Assembly: GCF_014646275.1 (NCBI RefSeq) | Contig: NZ_BMND01000004.1 | Span: 335,040-399,039, forward strand | Direction of reading: 5' to 3' | DNA length: 64,000 nt | Origin: Streptomyces kronopolitis | GTDB taxonomy: Bacteria > Actinomycetota > Actinomycetes > Streptomycetales > Streptomycetaceae | In this document: one piece after another, positions 8,948 to 17,043 of the stretch | Position numbering within the stretch: the stretch's first letter is position 1 | How the letters are laid out: each line of letters begins with the position of its first letter | Notes under the pieces: generated by a model | What the model was told of the DNA's origin: nothing | The model's input: the letters and a program-made list of their open reading frames with translations, nothing else | Database searches by the model: none | Made by a program: the position numbers and the translations under genes

Positions 8948-10282
8948 TCAGGCGACCAGGGCACACGCAGGGCACATGGCGGAGGATTCCGCCGCGGCCG
9001 GTGTGCCCTCGCTGTGCACGGTCGCTGCGGGGGTGTCGCCCGTAAGCGCTTGGGCGAACGCCGCATCCATCGCCCGCCGCGTACGGGACTCGCTGTTCGG
9101 CATCAGGTGCGTGTACGTGCGCAGCGTGAAGCCGGCGTCAGAGTGGCCGAGGTACTCGGACAGCGCCTTGATGCTTTCGCCGGCGTCGAGGAGGACGGAC
9201 GCGTAGGCGTGGCGGTAGGCGTGCATGCCGTCGTCGGGGGCGGCCGCGTAGCGCGGCGACCCCTTCTCGCGGGGCGGGATGACTCCGGCATCGGCGAGGG
9301 CGCTCTTCCAGACGTACTGGTTGAAGACGCTGCGGTGGTACGCGCGCCCCTGCTCGTCGGTGAAGAGCAGCCGGTACGTGCGGGGCTCACCGTCAGGTTT
9401 TATCCACGGCAGGGTCACGGACACCGGCGGGTAGTCCTTCATGTGGGCCTTGATCGCGGCCGCCAGCTGGTCCGCCATGGGGGCGGTGCGGATCCGGTTG
9501 CCCTTGGGCGGGGCGAACACCATGGTCGACCGGACCAGCTTGATCTGCTGGTTGATGTGGACCACGCCGCGGTCGAAGTCGAGCTCGTCCTCGTCGAAGC
9601 CGAAGACCTCACCTTGGCGCAGGCCGCAGCCGAACGCCAGCTTGCCGCCGCACTGGAAGCGGTGTGGCAGAGCGTCCGTGACCGCGTGCACGCGCGCCAG
9701 GCTCCAGGGGACGACCTTCCGCCTCGGCTTGCTGGGTAGCTTGACCGAGCTGGACTTGCACGGGTTCTTGGGCAGCAGCCCGTCCTCCACAGCGGCGTCC
9801 AGCATGGCGGAGAACACGGAGTTGACCAAGCCAATGGTGGACGCCTCAAGGCCCGCACCCTGGAGCTTCTTCACCCAACCCTGGATGAGCGAAGGACGGT
9901 TGAGGGATCGCAACTCCAGATGACCCAGGTGCGGCTCGATGTGGTTGCGGACGATGCCCGTGTACGCGTCCACCGTGCCGATGCCGGCGGTCGCGTCGTC
10001 GAGCCACTCGCGGGCGTACGTCTTGAGCGTCTTCTTCGCCGCCGTCGGGTCGATGTACTTGCCCTGGCGCAGGTCGTTGTCCACGGCTGCCGCAGCCGCC
10101 TCGGCATCGACCTTCCGGTCGTAATTCTCCTTACGCTGATTGCCGAGCGGGTCGCGGTAGCGCAGCTGCCAGCGCTTGCCCTTGCCGTGGTCGGCCGTGG
10201 GGACCTTGCCCTTGTGCTCCGGGCACTCGTCGTCGCCTTCCTTGGGGAAGGACTTGTGCCATCGGTCGTACACGTCAGCCAA
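8948..10282 (-). CDS. int: Tyrosine site-specific recombinase (integrase)
   Basis: This 444-residue phage-type integrase catalyses integration and excision at the 46-bp site. The order is an N-terminal arm-binding region rich in Lys/His (about 20-60), a SAM-like core-binding domain (about 80-170) and a catalytic domain with Arg222 (GCGLRQGE), H354-x-x-R357 (HAYRHAY), His380 (YLGH) and the nucleophile Tyr390 (RTYTHL). All key residues are present. I chose the TTG at 10282 (protein MADVYDRWHK), which overlaps the upstream XRE gene's stop by 8 bases; GTG at 10273 is the alternative. The C-terminal coding bases contain two copies of CAGGGCACA, possible arm sites. Confidence 0.93.
   Translation of the reverse strand: MADVYDRWHKSFPKEGDDECPEHKGKVPTADHGKGKRWQLRYRDPLGNQRKENYDRKVDAEAAAAAVDNDLRQGKYIDPTAAKKTLKTYAREWLDDATAGIGTVDAYTGIVRNHIEPHLGHLELRSLNRPSLIQGWVKKLQGAGLEASTIGLVNSVFSAMLDAAVEDGLLPKNPCKSSSVKLPSKPRRKVVPWSLARVHAVTDALPHRFQCGGKLAFGCGLRQGEVFGFDEDELDFDRGVVHINQQIKLVRSTMVFAPPKGNRIRTAPMADQLAAAIKAHMKDYPPVSVTLPWIKPDGEPRTYRLLFTDEQGRAYHRSVFNQYVWKSALADAGVIPPREKGSPRYAAAPDDGMHAYRHAYASVLLDAGESIKALSEYLGHSDAGFTLRTYTHLMPNSESRTRRAMDAAFAQALTGDTPAATVHSEGTPAAAESSAMCPACALVA
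8957..9010. repeat. CAGGGCACA repeats at left end (candidate integrase arm sites)
   Basis: CAGGGCACA occurs at 8957-8965 and 8968-8976 (11-base spacing, about one helical turn), and the reverse form TGTGCCCTC at 9002-9010. The same motif occurs at the other end of the element (23527-23556). The copies are inside the integrase 3' coding sequence. Confidence 0.45.
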
Positions 10283-10592
10283 GGAGGGCCCCCTGCACGA
10301 GGCTGAGGGACTGCATCGTGGGACGACAGGCGACGCCTGGGGCTGTCCACCGTGGCAGCAAGTCACGTGGGGCTACGCCGAGAGCGGCGGCGATGGTGAC
10401 GAGGTCGTCCACGTCGCAGCGGCGGCGGGCGCGCTCGGTGCGACTGATGGCGGTGTTGGTGAGCGGGCGCCCCAGCGCGGTGCAGCGTTCGGCGAGCTGG
10501 TGCTGGGAGAGCGCGCGAGCCAGACGCAGGCGCTCGATATTGCGAGCAGCCTGGACTCCGGCGGGGCCTATTTCTACGGGTCGTGTTGCCAT
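10275..10592 (-). CDS. Small XRE-family repressor overlapping int
   Basis: This is a 105-residue helix-turn-helix protein; the HTH covers about residues 18-75 (LRLARALSQHQLAERC and TAISRTERARR). It lies immediately upstream of int on the same strand and overlaps it by 8 bases, so the two are co-translated. It is divergent from the excisionase gene. This layout fits a control switch for excision. ATG 10592 is the only reasonable start, although its ribosome site is poor. DNA target and inducer are unknown. Confidence 0.8.
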   Translation of the reverse strand: MATRPVEIGPAGVQAARNIERLRLARALSQHQLAERCTALGRPLTNTAISRTERARRRCDVDDLVTIAAALGVAPRDLLPRWTAPGVACRPTMQSLSLVQGALLG

Positions 10593-10993
10593 GACAGACA
10601 GCTTTAACTCGAATTGCCGGGCCGTGGCAAGAGTTGGTTCTTAAAGTCTCCAATACTCGTAGGCGCCGGGGAATTATCGGCCGCGACGTGCGGTTCGGTG
10701 AGGCCGGAATTGTGTGCTACGGTCCGCCGCCGCAGCGGCATCGGAAGCTGGCACCACAGCCCTCTCGCCTGGTGGTTCGTCCCGGAGGGGGCGTCGGGCG
10801 CTGATGAGATCCCTGCGAAAACCGGCATAGGTGGCGGAGCGATTTCGGAAATCCGGAATCAGCGTTTACGGTATTAGCCCCAATCGGTGAGGTGCCGTTT
10901 GGTGCGGCCGCAGAATTTCCGCACAATGCCGCTGGATGCTGCAGGAGATCTGTGGCTATCTTGTCCAACCCCGAATCCCCTCGAAGGAGTCCC
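10593..10993. promoter_or_regulatory. Divergent control region between repressor/int and xis
   Basis: This is a 401-base intergenic region with locally lower GC. Just upstream of the XRE start, nested inverted repeats are visible: CTTTAA at 10602-10607 with TTAAAG at 10641-10646, and inside them AACTC/TTGCC with GGCAA/GAGTT (10606-10635). This is a reasonable operator for the XRE repressor. No gene is supported here. Confidence 0.45.
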
Positions 10994-11224
10994 ATGCCCA
11001 AAATTCCACGCCCCGCAGCTTCATCAGGCGGCCCGGACCGTGCGCCGCTGGCCACTCCGGAGGACGTCGCCGCCTACCTCGGTGTGCCGGTGAAGACCCT
11101 CTACCAGTGGCGGCATCGCCGCATCGGCCCGAACGTCCTCAAGGTCGGCCGGCATCTGCGCTACCGCTGGCGGGAGGTGGACGAATGGCTTTCTGCCCAG
11201 TCCGCGTACGAGCTCACGGCGTAG
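10994..11224 (+). CDS. xis: Excisionase-type helix-turn-helix protein
   Basis: This 76-residue protein has the MerR-like HTH_17 fold of excisionases: LATPEDVAAYLGVPVKTLYQWRHRRIGPNVLKVGRHLRYRWREVDEWL by family pattern, with key segments TPEDVAAYLGVP and GRHLRYR. It would direct the integrase towards excision and may also activate transcription. ATG 10994 has GAAGGAG upstream; a longer in-frame form from 10892 would add an unrelated leader. It is divergent from the repressor and 138 bases upstream of the DUF3631 gene, with which it may share a transcript. Confidence 0.85.
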   Translation: MPKIPRPAASSGGPDRAPLATPEDVAAYLGVPVKTLYQWRHRRIGPNVLKVGRHLRYRWREVDEWLSAQSAYELTA

Positions 11225-11312
11225 CCGGCGCCGAAACAGTGCGGCCCCCGGCGCGCCAACGCCGAGGGCCGGAGATTCCCCTGCTGACTGCCCATCCCTG
11301 AACGACGAGCTG

Positions 11313-11347
11313 GTGAGGGGCGGGACCTTGCCCGTCCTGCCCCTCAC
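11313..11347 (+). other. Stem-loop in the leader of the DUF3631 gene
   Basis: Arms GTGAGGGGCGGGAC (11313-11326) and GTCCTGCCCCTCAC (11334-11347) pair at 13 of 14 positions across a 7-base loop. The stem ends 15 bases before the start codon, next to the GAGAGGA ribosome site. It could be a terminator after xis or a translational control element; there is no T-run. Confidence 0.5.
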
Positions 11348-11362
11348 CGGAGAGGAACGTCT

Positions 11363-13015
11363 ATGGAGGACTCTACGTCCCCCAGCACCACGAACACATC
11401 CCCCAAGACCGTCTGGCCCACGGTTGCGGTCCCTGGCCAGGGCATCCCCTATCGTCGCGCGGAACAGGTGGACACACGGTCCCCTGCGTTGTCGGACGTT
11501 GCAGCAGGTGCGGACCAGCGCCCCGCTGACGCGCCGGCTGAGGACCGTCCCCGCGATGCGCCCGGTCCCCGGTCCCCGCAAGCCACGGTTCCCATATCCA
11601 CGTCCGGCGGAAACGTGCAGGTCAGCAGCGTGCACATGGGGACCGGTCCCCAAGGCGCGGACGTTGCGCCAGGGGACCGCAATGGGGACCGTGATCGTGG
11701 TCCCCGCCGGTCGCCGGGGATCGACGGTCCCGTGGAGGGGACCGTGCAGCACGAGATCGTGGTCCCCGACGACGGGGCGGGCACCGGAGACCACGTGGGC
11801 ACCGGGGTCGAGGTGGCCGGTGATGGCGCCGCGCTGCTGGATGAGTTGCGGGCGGCGATCGGCAAGTACGTGGTGCTGCCCGGCGAGGAGGCACTCACCG
11901 CAGTCACCCTGTGGGTGGCCGCCTCCCACATCCAGACCGCTCTGCAGCACGCGCCCCGCCTGGCGGTGGTGAGCCCGACGAAGGGCTGCGGCAAGTCTCG
12001 TGTCCTGGACGTGCTCCACGAGACCGTGCACCAATCGATGATGACGGTGAACACCTCCCCGGCGGTCATCTTCCGCGTCATCGGCAAGAACCCGCCCACG
12101 CTGCTGGTGGACGAGGCCGACACCATCTTCGGCCCCAAAGCGGGCGACAAGGAGGACCTGCGCGGCCTGCTGAACGCCGGACACCAGCGCAACCGGCCCG
12201 CCTGGCGCATCTCCGGACCGGAGCACAAGCCGACCCCCTATCCCACCTTCGCCATGGCCGCGATCGCAGGGATCGGCGACCTGCCCGACACGATCATGGA
12301 CAGGGCGGTCGTGCTGCGGATGCAGAAGCGCAAGCCGGGAGAGAAGGTCACGCCGTTCAGGTCGCGGTACTCGGTGCCCGAACTGAACGCGCTGCGTGAC
12401 CGGCTGGCCGCCTGGCTGGGGCCGCTGCGGAGCACGGCAGCCCGCATGGTGCCGGAAATGCCGGTGGAGGACCGTGCGGCGGACACCTGGGAGCCGCTGG
12501 TCATCATCGCCGACCTGGCCGGCGGACGCTGGCCCGCCCAGGCCCGGGCCGCCTGCCTGGCCATGACCCGGCATGAGGCGGTCCAGGACGAGCAGAGCAG
12601 TCTGAAGACGCGGCTGCTGCGCGACATTCACCGCATCTTCGAGCGGGAGAACAACCCGGAGGCCCTGCCGACCCAGGATCTGGTCGCCGCCCTGATCCAG
12701 GACGCCGATGGTCCGTGGGCGGAGTACGGCACCAAGGGCCTGAACGCCTACCACCTGGGCAACATGCTGAGGGACTTTGGCATCAGCTCGGCCAACCACC
12801 GGTTCGACAAGGGCAGGCAGGCCAAGGCGTACATGCGCAATCGCTTCCTCGACGCCTGGGCTCGCCACTGCCCCGATCTCGCCGAGGCGGCACCCGATCC
12901 CGCGCAGGGGACCGGTCCGGCGCGCCAGGGTTACGGGCTGCCGCCCGCCGGGCCGACGGGGTCGCTGCCCATCGGTCCGCCCGGCGCCATTACGGGCCCC
13001 AAGCGCAGCCGTTAA
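11363..13015 (+). CDS. DUF3631-domain ATPase, candidate replication protein of the element
   Basis: This 550-residue protein has a low-complexity N-terminus (about 1-150). The DUF3631 region follows, with Walker A PTKGCGKS (about residues 204-211), Walker B LLVDEAD (about 248-254), an Arg-rich sensor segment and a second helical part to about 480. DUF3631 proteins occur in actinobacterial plasmids, phages and integrative elements beside primase domains; a helicase or initiator role is inferred. The bases coding for the N-terminal part carry twelve GGTCCC/GGGACC copies. Start ATG 11363 has GAGAGGA upstream. It is followed by a strong inverted repeat and then mobC. Confidence 0.75.
   Translation: MEDSTSPSTTNTSPKTVWPTVAVPGQGIPYRRAEQVDTRSPALSDVAAGADQRPADAPAEDRPRDAPGPRSPQATVPISTSGGNVQVSSVHMGTGPQGADVAPGDRNGDRDRGPRRSPGIDGPVEGTVQHEIVVPDDGAGTGDHVGTGVEVAGDGAALLDELRAAIGKYVVLPGEEALTAVTLWVAASHIQTALQHAPRLAVVSPTKGCGKSRVLDVLHETVHQSMMTVNTSPAVIFRVIGKNPPTLLVDEADTIFGPKAGDKEDLRGLLNAGHQRNRPAWRISGPEHKPTPYPTFAMAAIAGIGDLPDTIMDRAVVLRMQKRKPGEKVTPFRSRYSVPELNALRDRLAAWLGPLRSTAARMVPEMPVEDRAADTWEPLVIIADLAGGRWPAQARAACLAMTRHEAVQDEQSSLKTRLLRDIHRIFERENNPEALPTQDLVAALIQDADGPWAEYGTKGLNAYHLGNMLRDFGISSANHRFDKGRQAKAYMRNRFLDAWARHCPDLAEAAPDPAQGTGPARQGYGLPPAGPTGSLPIGPPGAITGPKRSR
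11428..11767. repeat. Iteron-like GGGGACC/GGTCCCC array
   Basis: Twelve copies of GGTCCC or its complement lie in 340 bases, starting at 11428, 11478, 11564, 11571, 11638, 11645, 11672, 11684, 11699, 11726, 11737 and 11761. Ten are the full heptamer, and 11638-11651 is a perfect palindrome GGGGACCGGTCCCC. About 0.5 copies would be expected for this base composition. The array overlaps the poorly conserved N-terminal codons of the DUF3631 ATPase gene, as replication iterons inside rep genes often do. Confidence 0.6.
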
Positions 13016-13046
13016 CCCGCCTCCCTGAGTCCGTATCAATCCGTCG

Positions 13047-13082
13047 CGTCCGTCCCCGCGCAGGTCAGCGCGGGGACGGACG
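13047..13082. other. Perfect 15-bp inverted repeat upstream of mobC (candidate oriT or terminator)
   Basis: Arms CGTCCGTCCCCGCGC (13047-13061) and GCGCGGGGACGGACG (13068-13082) pair perfectly over a 6-base loop. Extra copies of GGGACGGAC and GTCCGTAC follow to about 13120. It lies 32 bases after the DUF3631 stop and 119 bases before mobC. MOB relaxases nick beside such repeats, and oriT usually sits just upstream of mobC-relaxase genes. A T-less terminator is the alternative. Confidence 0.55.
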
Positions 13083-13200
13083 TCCTCACCGGGACGGACT
13101 TCTCCGTACCAGCACCCGCGTCCGTACCTGCTCTGACCAGCCCTGCAACGGATGCGACGGACGTGACGAAGTCCCGCCCACACACCGCCGGAGCACCGCC

Positions 13201-13929
13201 ATGCACGACACTGAAACCGACGACCGCCACCCCGCTCGCCGCCGTAAGGGATGGTTCGGCCTGGGTCGACGAACAGCAGCAAGCTGGAGCGAACGAGCCT
13301 CTAACGAGGCTTCGTCCGCGCTTGCACCCGCCCCAGGGGTGGCGGAGGAAGAGGTGGCCGGGCGCCAGCGGGCGCCCGAGCCGGTAGAGGGGAAGGCTGA
13401 GCCCAACGCCGCGACCTGCGCCGACAGCGCCGAGCATCCCGCCGTCCCGCATACCGAAGTGCTTGCCGATGCCCAAGTGCCCGTCGAGCAGCCGTCGTGG
13501 CGTGAGCCTGACGCCCCGGTGCTGCCCGCGCGGATGAACCGCAAGCGCACCACCGAGAAACGCGACCAGGTCAAGAACATCCGCTTCACCCGGACCGCCG
13601 TAGGCATCATCAACGCCGAAGCCAAGCGGCGTGGCCAGGCGTTCGCCGGGTTCGTCGGCGACGCCGCGCTGGCGGTCGCGCTCGGCAAGGCGAACATGGC
13701 CGGCAGTCCGGAGGACGACCCCATCCGCCCGCTGGTGGAGGCCGTTGAGGCACACACCAGGTCGCTCAACCGCATCGGCACCAACCTCAACCAGATCACC
13801 ATGGCCATCCACTCCGGCGCGATACCCGAGCGCACTGAGGCCGTACTCGCGGGCATCGAGCGGGCGGCCGAGGCCAGTTATCGGCTGATCGACCAGCTGC
13901 TCGCGGAAGGGGCCGCTCATGGTGCCTGA
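13201..13929 (+). CDS. mobC: MobC-like relaxosome accessory protein
   Basis: This 242-residue protein has a disordered, charged N-terminus (about 1-110) and a C-terminal MobC domain. A basic ribbon-helix-helix-like part (RKRTTEKRDQVKNIRFT) leads into the signature NRIGTNLNQITMAIHSG. MobC proteins help the relaxase melt oriT. Start ATG 13201 has GGAG eight bases upstream; the frame is open further upstream but runs into the preceding gene. The stop overlaps the relaxase start by 11 bases, indicating coupled synthesis. Confidence 0.85.
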   Translation: MHDTETDDRHPARRRKGWFGLGRRTAASWSERASNEASSALAPAPGVAEEEVAGRQRAPEPVEGKAEPNAATCADSAEHPAVPHTEVLADAQVPVEQPSWREPDAPVLPARMNRKRTTEKRDQVKNIRFTRTAVGIINAEAKRRGQAFAGFVGDAALAVALGKANMAGSPEDDPIRPLVEAVEAHTRSLNRIGTNLNQITMAIHSGAIPERTEAVLAGIERAAEASYRLIDQLLAEGAAHGA

Positions 13930-15592
13930 CGTCTCCACCGGCTGCGACACCCGCGGGTTGATTGCCTACCTGTTCGGCCCCGGTCGCCGCGACGAACACA
14001 CCGACCCCCACATCGTCGTCGCCTGGGACCTCGCCGGCGCACCCGACCCCGGCCGCGACCCGAACGCCACCTACACCCAACTCGCCAACCGCCTCGACCA
14101 TCACGTCGACCTGCGCACCCGCGAACTCGGCAAGAGGCCACCGCAGCACGTGTGGCACTGCCCAGTGCGCACCGCGCCCGGTGACCGCTATCTGACCGAC
14201 GCCGAGTGGGCCGAGGTCGCCCGCCGGGTCGTCGCCACCACCGGCATCGCGCCCGAGGGCGACGAGAAAGCCTGCCGGTGGATCGCGGTACGGCACGCGG
14301 AGGACCACATCCACATCCTGGCTACCACCGTCCGCGCCGACGGCCGCCGGCCCCGGACCAACCGGGACGGCTGGCGGGCCCAGAAGGAGTGCCGCAAGAT
14401 CGAGGTCGAGTTCGGGTTGCGCCGCCTGAAGTCCGGCGACCTCACCGCTCCCCGCACGCCGACCGGGGCAGAGCGAGCCAAGGCCGAACGGCAGGGTCAG
14501 GACGTGACCGCGCGGGAGTGGCTGCGCGAGCAGGCGTACGCGGTCGCCGCTTCCGTGCGCAGCATGGACGACTACTTCACCGTGCTGGGCTCGCTCGGCA
14601 TCCAGGTCAAGCCGCGCACCGGCCCCGAGACCGGTGAGGTGACCGGCTACAGCCTGGCCGCACCCGGCGACACCATCTGGTTCGGTGGCTCCAAGCTTGC
14701 CCCCGACCTGTCCTACAACCGCCTGCGCGAACGCCTCCCCTCCCAAGAGGTGGTCGACCGCCCGCAACCGGTGGCGGACCCGGCCGAGTCGTGGCGCCGT
14801 ACCGAATCCGCTGTGCACACGGCCCGTACGGTCCTTGATGTGGGAGACGACGCCGTGGCCCAAGGGCACCTGGAAGCCTTCGGCGACGTCCTGCACAACC
14901 TCGCCCGCGCCACACCCGGCCCGCACCAAGCCGAACTGCAAGCAGCAGCCAAGGCGTTCAACCGAGCCCGCCGCTCGGCCATCCGTGCCGATCACCAGGC
15001 CGCCACCGATCTACGCCAAGCCGCCAAAGAACTCGCCTATGCGCCCAACATGCCGGGCGGACTGGCCATAGCCGTGGTCTTCGCAGCCCTGCACGTGGCC
15101 CGCGCCGCCGCCACGTGGCACGCACAGCGCGGCCACGAACAGCAGGCCGCCGCAGCCGAACAAGCCGTCCGCCACCTGCAGGACAGCTACCGCCAAGCCG
15201 CCGAGCCGGTCCTGGCGGACCTCACCCGCCGCGCGCCCCGCGCTGCCACAGCCCTGCGATTCGAGGCCGTCGTGCGGGCAGCTGTCCCCGACCACGCCGA
15301 CCGGATCCTTACGGACCCCGCCTGGCCCGCCCTGACCACCACCCTCGCCCGCGCCGAGACCGCCGGCCACAACACCCGACACCTCCTGGCCGAGGTCGTC
15401 GCCCGCCGAGAACTCGACACCGCCGAACGTCCCGCCGAGGTCCTCAACTGGCGCATCACCGCTCAGCCGAACAAGCGCGCACAGGCAGCCCGCACCAGCA
15501 GCACCCGCCACACCGCACGCACCGCGCCCACATCACAGCCCGCACCCGCGGCGACCAGCGAACAGCCAGCGGATCGGCGTCGACGCCGATGA
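13919..15592 (+). CDS. Relaxase / mobilization nuclease
   Basis: This 557-residue relaxase nicks oriT and pilots the strand during conjugative mobilization. The three-histidine metal motif is visible in RHAEDHIHILAT (about residues 125-136), following a VWHCPVRTAPGD segment typical of actinobacterial MOB relaxases. The likely tyrosine nucleophile is in the first 30 residues (LIAYLFGPG). The C-terminal 300 residues are Ala/Arg/Gln-rich helical sequence without a recognisable helicase domain. ATG 13919 lies inside the mobC end. The gene is convergent with the kinase gene, 15 bases away. Confidence 0.88.
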   Translation: MVPDVSTGCDTRGLIAYLFGPGRRDEHTDPHIVVAWDLAGAPDPGRDPNATYTQLANRLDHHVDLRTRELGKRPPQHVWHCPVRTAPGDRYLTDAEWAEVARRVVATTGIAPEGDEKACRWIAVRHAEDHIHILATTVRADGRRPRTNRDGWRAQKECRKIEVEFGLRRLKSGDLTAPRTPTGAERAKAERQGQDVTAREWLREQAYAVAASVRSMDDYFTVLGSLGIQVKPRTGPETGEVTGYSLAAPGDTIWFGGSKLAPDLSYNRLRERLPSQEVVDRPQPVADPAESWRRTESAVHTARTVLDVGDDAVAQGHLEAFGDVLHNLARATPGPHQAELQAAAKAFNRARRSAIRADHQAATDLRQAAKELAYAPNMPGGLAIAVVFAALHVARAAATWHAQRGHEQQAAAAEQAVRHLQDSYRQAAEPVLADLTRRAPRAATALRFEAVVRAAVPDHADRILTDPAWPALTTTLARAETAGHNTRHLLAEVVARRELDTAERPAEVLNWRITAQPNKRAQAARTSSTRHTARTAPTSQPAPAATSEQPADRRRRR

Positions 15593-15607
15593 CGATCACG
15601 GGCTTTT

Positions 15608-16174
15608 TCAGCTCGACCTCGCCGAGGACAGCGTGGCCGCGAGTTCCTCCAGATCTCCGGTGTAGACGATGACCTCTTCGTCTTCGGCCGGTGGGTCGAA
15701 GCGGTCGAAGAAGTCGTCGAGGGCTTCGGGGGTCACGGTGAGGGCATTGGCGTCCTCACGGTGGTTGCGCTCGGCGAGGCGCCGGAGCAGTTCCTCCCGG
15801 TCGGCGGGGAGGTAGACGATGAGGGGGTGGCCGCCCGCCTCCCGGGCGGCCTGCCTCCAGGCGTCACGCTCGCTACGGCGCCACAGGCCGTGGTCGAGGA
15901 CGACATCGTGCCCTGCTTCGATCTCCTTGATGAAGCGTTCCCGGGTTGCCTCGACGACGGGGCGTTCGCGCTCGAAGTAGGTGTGCTCGGGGTAGTCCAC
16001 GCCGTAGCGGCCGTGGAGGCGGTGCACCTCCTCGTCCACGGACAACCGGATGTAGCCGTGGTCGGCCAGAGCCTGGGCGACAGTGGTCTTCCCGGAGCCG
16101 GTCAGGCCGGCCAGGAGAACGGCGAGAGGCAAGGGTCGGTCATCCCTTCCGCGAGCGTGCGCGAACGCGGGCAT
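15608..16174 (-). CDS. P-loop kinase (AAA_33/zeta-toxin-like), last gene of the glycosyltransferase operon
   Basis: This is a 188-residue P-loop NTPase with Walker A GLTGSGKTT (residues 23-31), followed by VDEEVHRLHGRYG, VLDHGLWRRSERDAW and an Arg-rich lid (RLAERNHRED). The arrangement fits small-molecule kinases such as zeta toxin, chloramphenicol phosphotransferase-like and gluconate-kinase-like proteins. Substrate is unknown; a sugar or nucleotide sugar would fit the operon. ATG 16174 lies 5 bases after the stop of the upstream glycosyltransferase gene. A zeta-type toxin reading is possible, but no antitoxin gene is adjacent. Confidence 0.75.
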   Translation of the reverse strand: MPAFAHARGRDDRPLPLAVLLAGLTGSGKTTVAQALADHGYIRLSVDEEVHRLHGRYGVDYPEHTYFERERPVVEATRERFIKEIEAGHDVVLDHGLWRRSERDAWRQAAREAGGHPLIVYLPADREELLRRLAERNHREDANALTVTPEALDDFFDRFDPPAEDEEVIVYTGDLEELAATLSSARSS

Positions 16175-16179
16175 TGTCT

Positions 16180-17043
16180 CTAATCCTGGCCGGTGTGTGC
16201 GTACGGCCGCCAGGTGGTGAAGATGCTCCGGGCCTCGGCGGGCCAGCTGAAGGGCATCCGGTCCAGGCTCACCCTGCGGAAGGCGAATCGCGGATCGCTG
16301 ATGTTGATCACACCGCCGTGCCGGCCGACGTGGTCCAGCAGGCGGGTGGCCTCGTCGCGCACGGCGGGGGTCTGTTCCTGCCAGGTGCCGGATGAGAAGT
16401 GGCGCACTCGGCGGCGGAGGTCGTCGAGGACGCCCGAGCGCCACTTGAAATGGTGCACCGCGCAGATGCGGTCCGCATCCGGCCGATGGCCATGGGCCCG
16501 GTGATTGCCGGAGGCGACGCTGACGTCCTGGCGGGCGAGGACGATCTTTCTGGGGTCGCCATGCAGAAGCCGGTGGGTGAGGTGGCCGCCGAAGGGATAG
16601 GCGAGGTCCAGTCCGCCTTCGGGCCTCCAGCCGGTCAGGCGTCCGCTCGCGGCGACCCGGTCGAGCATCAGCCCGCCGATCACGCGGTGCCCGGACTTCT
16701 CGGCCTGGGCGATCATCTCCGTGAGTGGGGCGGGGTATTGCTGGAACTCGTCGGCGTCGGCCAGCAGGTGCCAGCCTGGGCCGGCCGTGTGGCGGAGGGA
16801 GTCGCGGAGCTGGGAGTTGGTGTGCTCGTGCCACGGTCCGGTGCTGGTCCCGGTCGGGATGATGCCCAGCTCGCGGCATGCGGCCTGGAGTGCGTGCCGT
16901 TGTCTGTCGGGCACGTGCTCGGGGAAGTGGAAGGCGATCAGGAACCGCTCGACGCCCAGCCACCGGTAGTGGCGGACCCAGGCGGCCAGCAGCGGCACCT
17001 CGACGGGGCCGATGACAGCGATCAAGGTGGGTGTGGTCAGCAT
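16180..17043 (-). CDS. Glycosyltransferase, GT-A fold (GT2/GT92-like)
   Basis: This 287-residue protein begins TLIAVIGPVEVPLLAAWVRHYRWLGVERF, the pattern of GT92/GT2-like transferases that start by locating a speaker-to-target position. It carries a metal-binding DADEF motif at residues 96-100. The later part (GGLMLDRVAASGRL, HHFKWRSGVLDDL) resembles the acceptor half of that family. The first codons overlap the upstream gene by 7 bases. No signal peptide or membrane segment is visible, so it probably acts in the cytoplasm. Donor and acceptor are unknown. Confidence 0.75.
   Translation of the reverse strand: MLTTPTLIAVIGPVEVPLLAAWVRHYRWLGVERFLIAFHFPEHVPDRQRHALQAACRELGIIPTGTSTGPWHEHTNSQLRDSLRHTAGPGWHLLADADEFQQYPAPLTEMIAQAEKSGHRVIGGLMLDRVAASGRLTGWRPEGGLDLAYPFGGHLTHRLLHGDPRKIVLARQDVSVASGNHRAHGHRPDADRICAVHHFKWRSGVLDDLRRRVRHFSSGTWQEQTPAVRDEATRLLDHVGRHGGVINISDPRFAFRRVSLDRMPFSWPAEARSIFTTWRPYAHTGQD

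Noticed and set aside
13047..13082. CRISPR-like or phage-repeat interpretation of the GGGACGGAC copies
   Set aside because: The copies are irregularly spaced with no spacer structure; no cas genes and no CRISPR array occur in the window.
15608..16174. Zeta-toxin/epsilon-antitoxin pair
   Set aside because: The protein has a P-loop kinase fold, but no small antitoxin gene adjoins it and it is locked into the glycosyltransferase operon.
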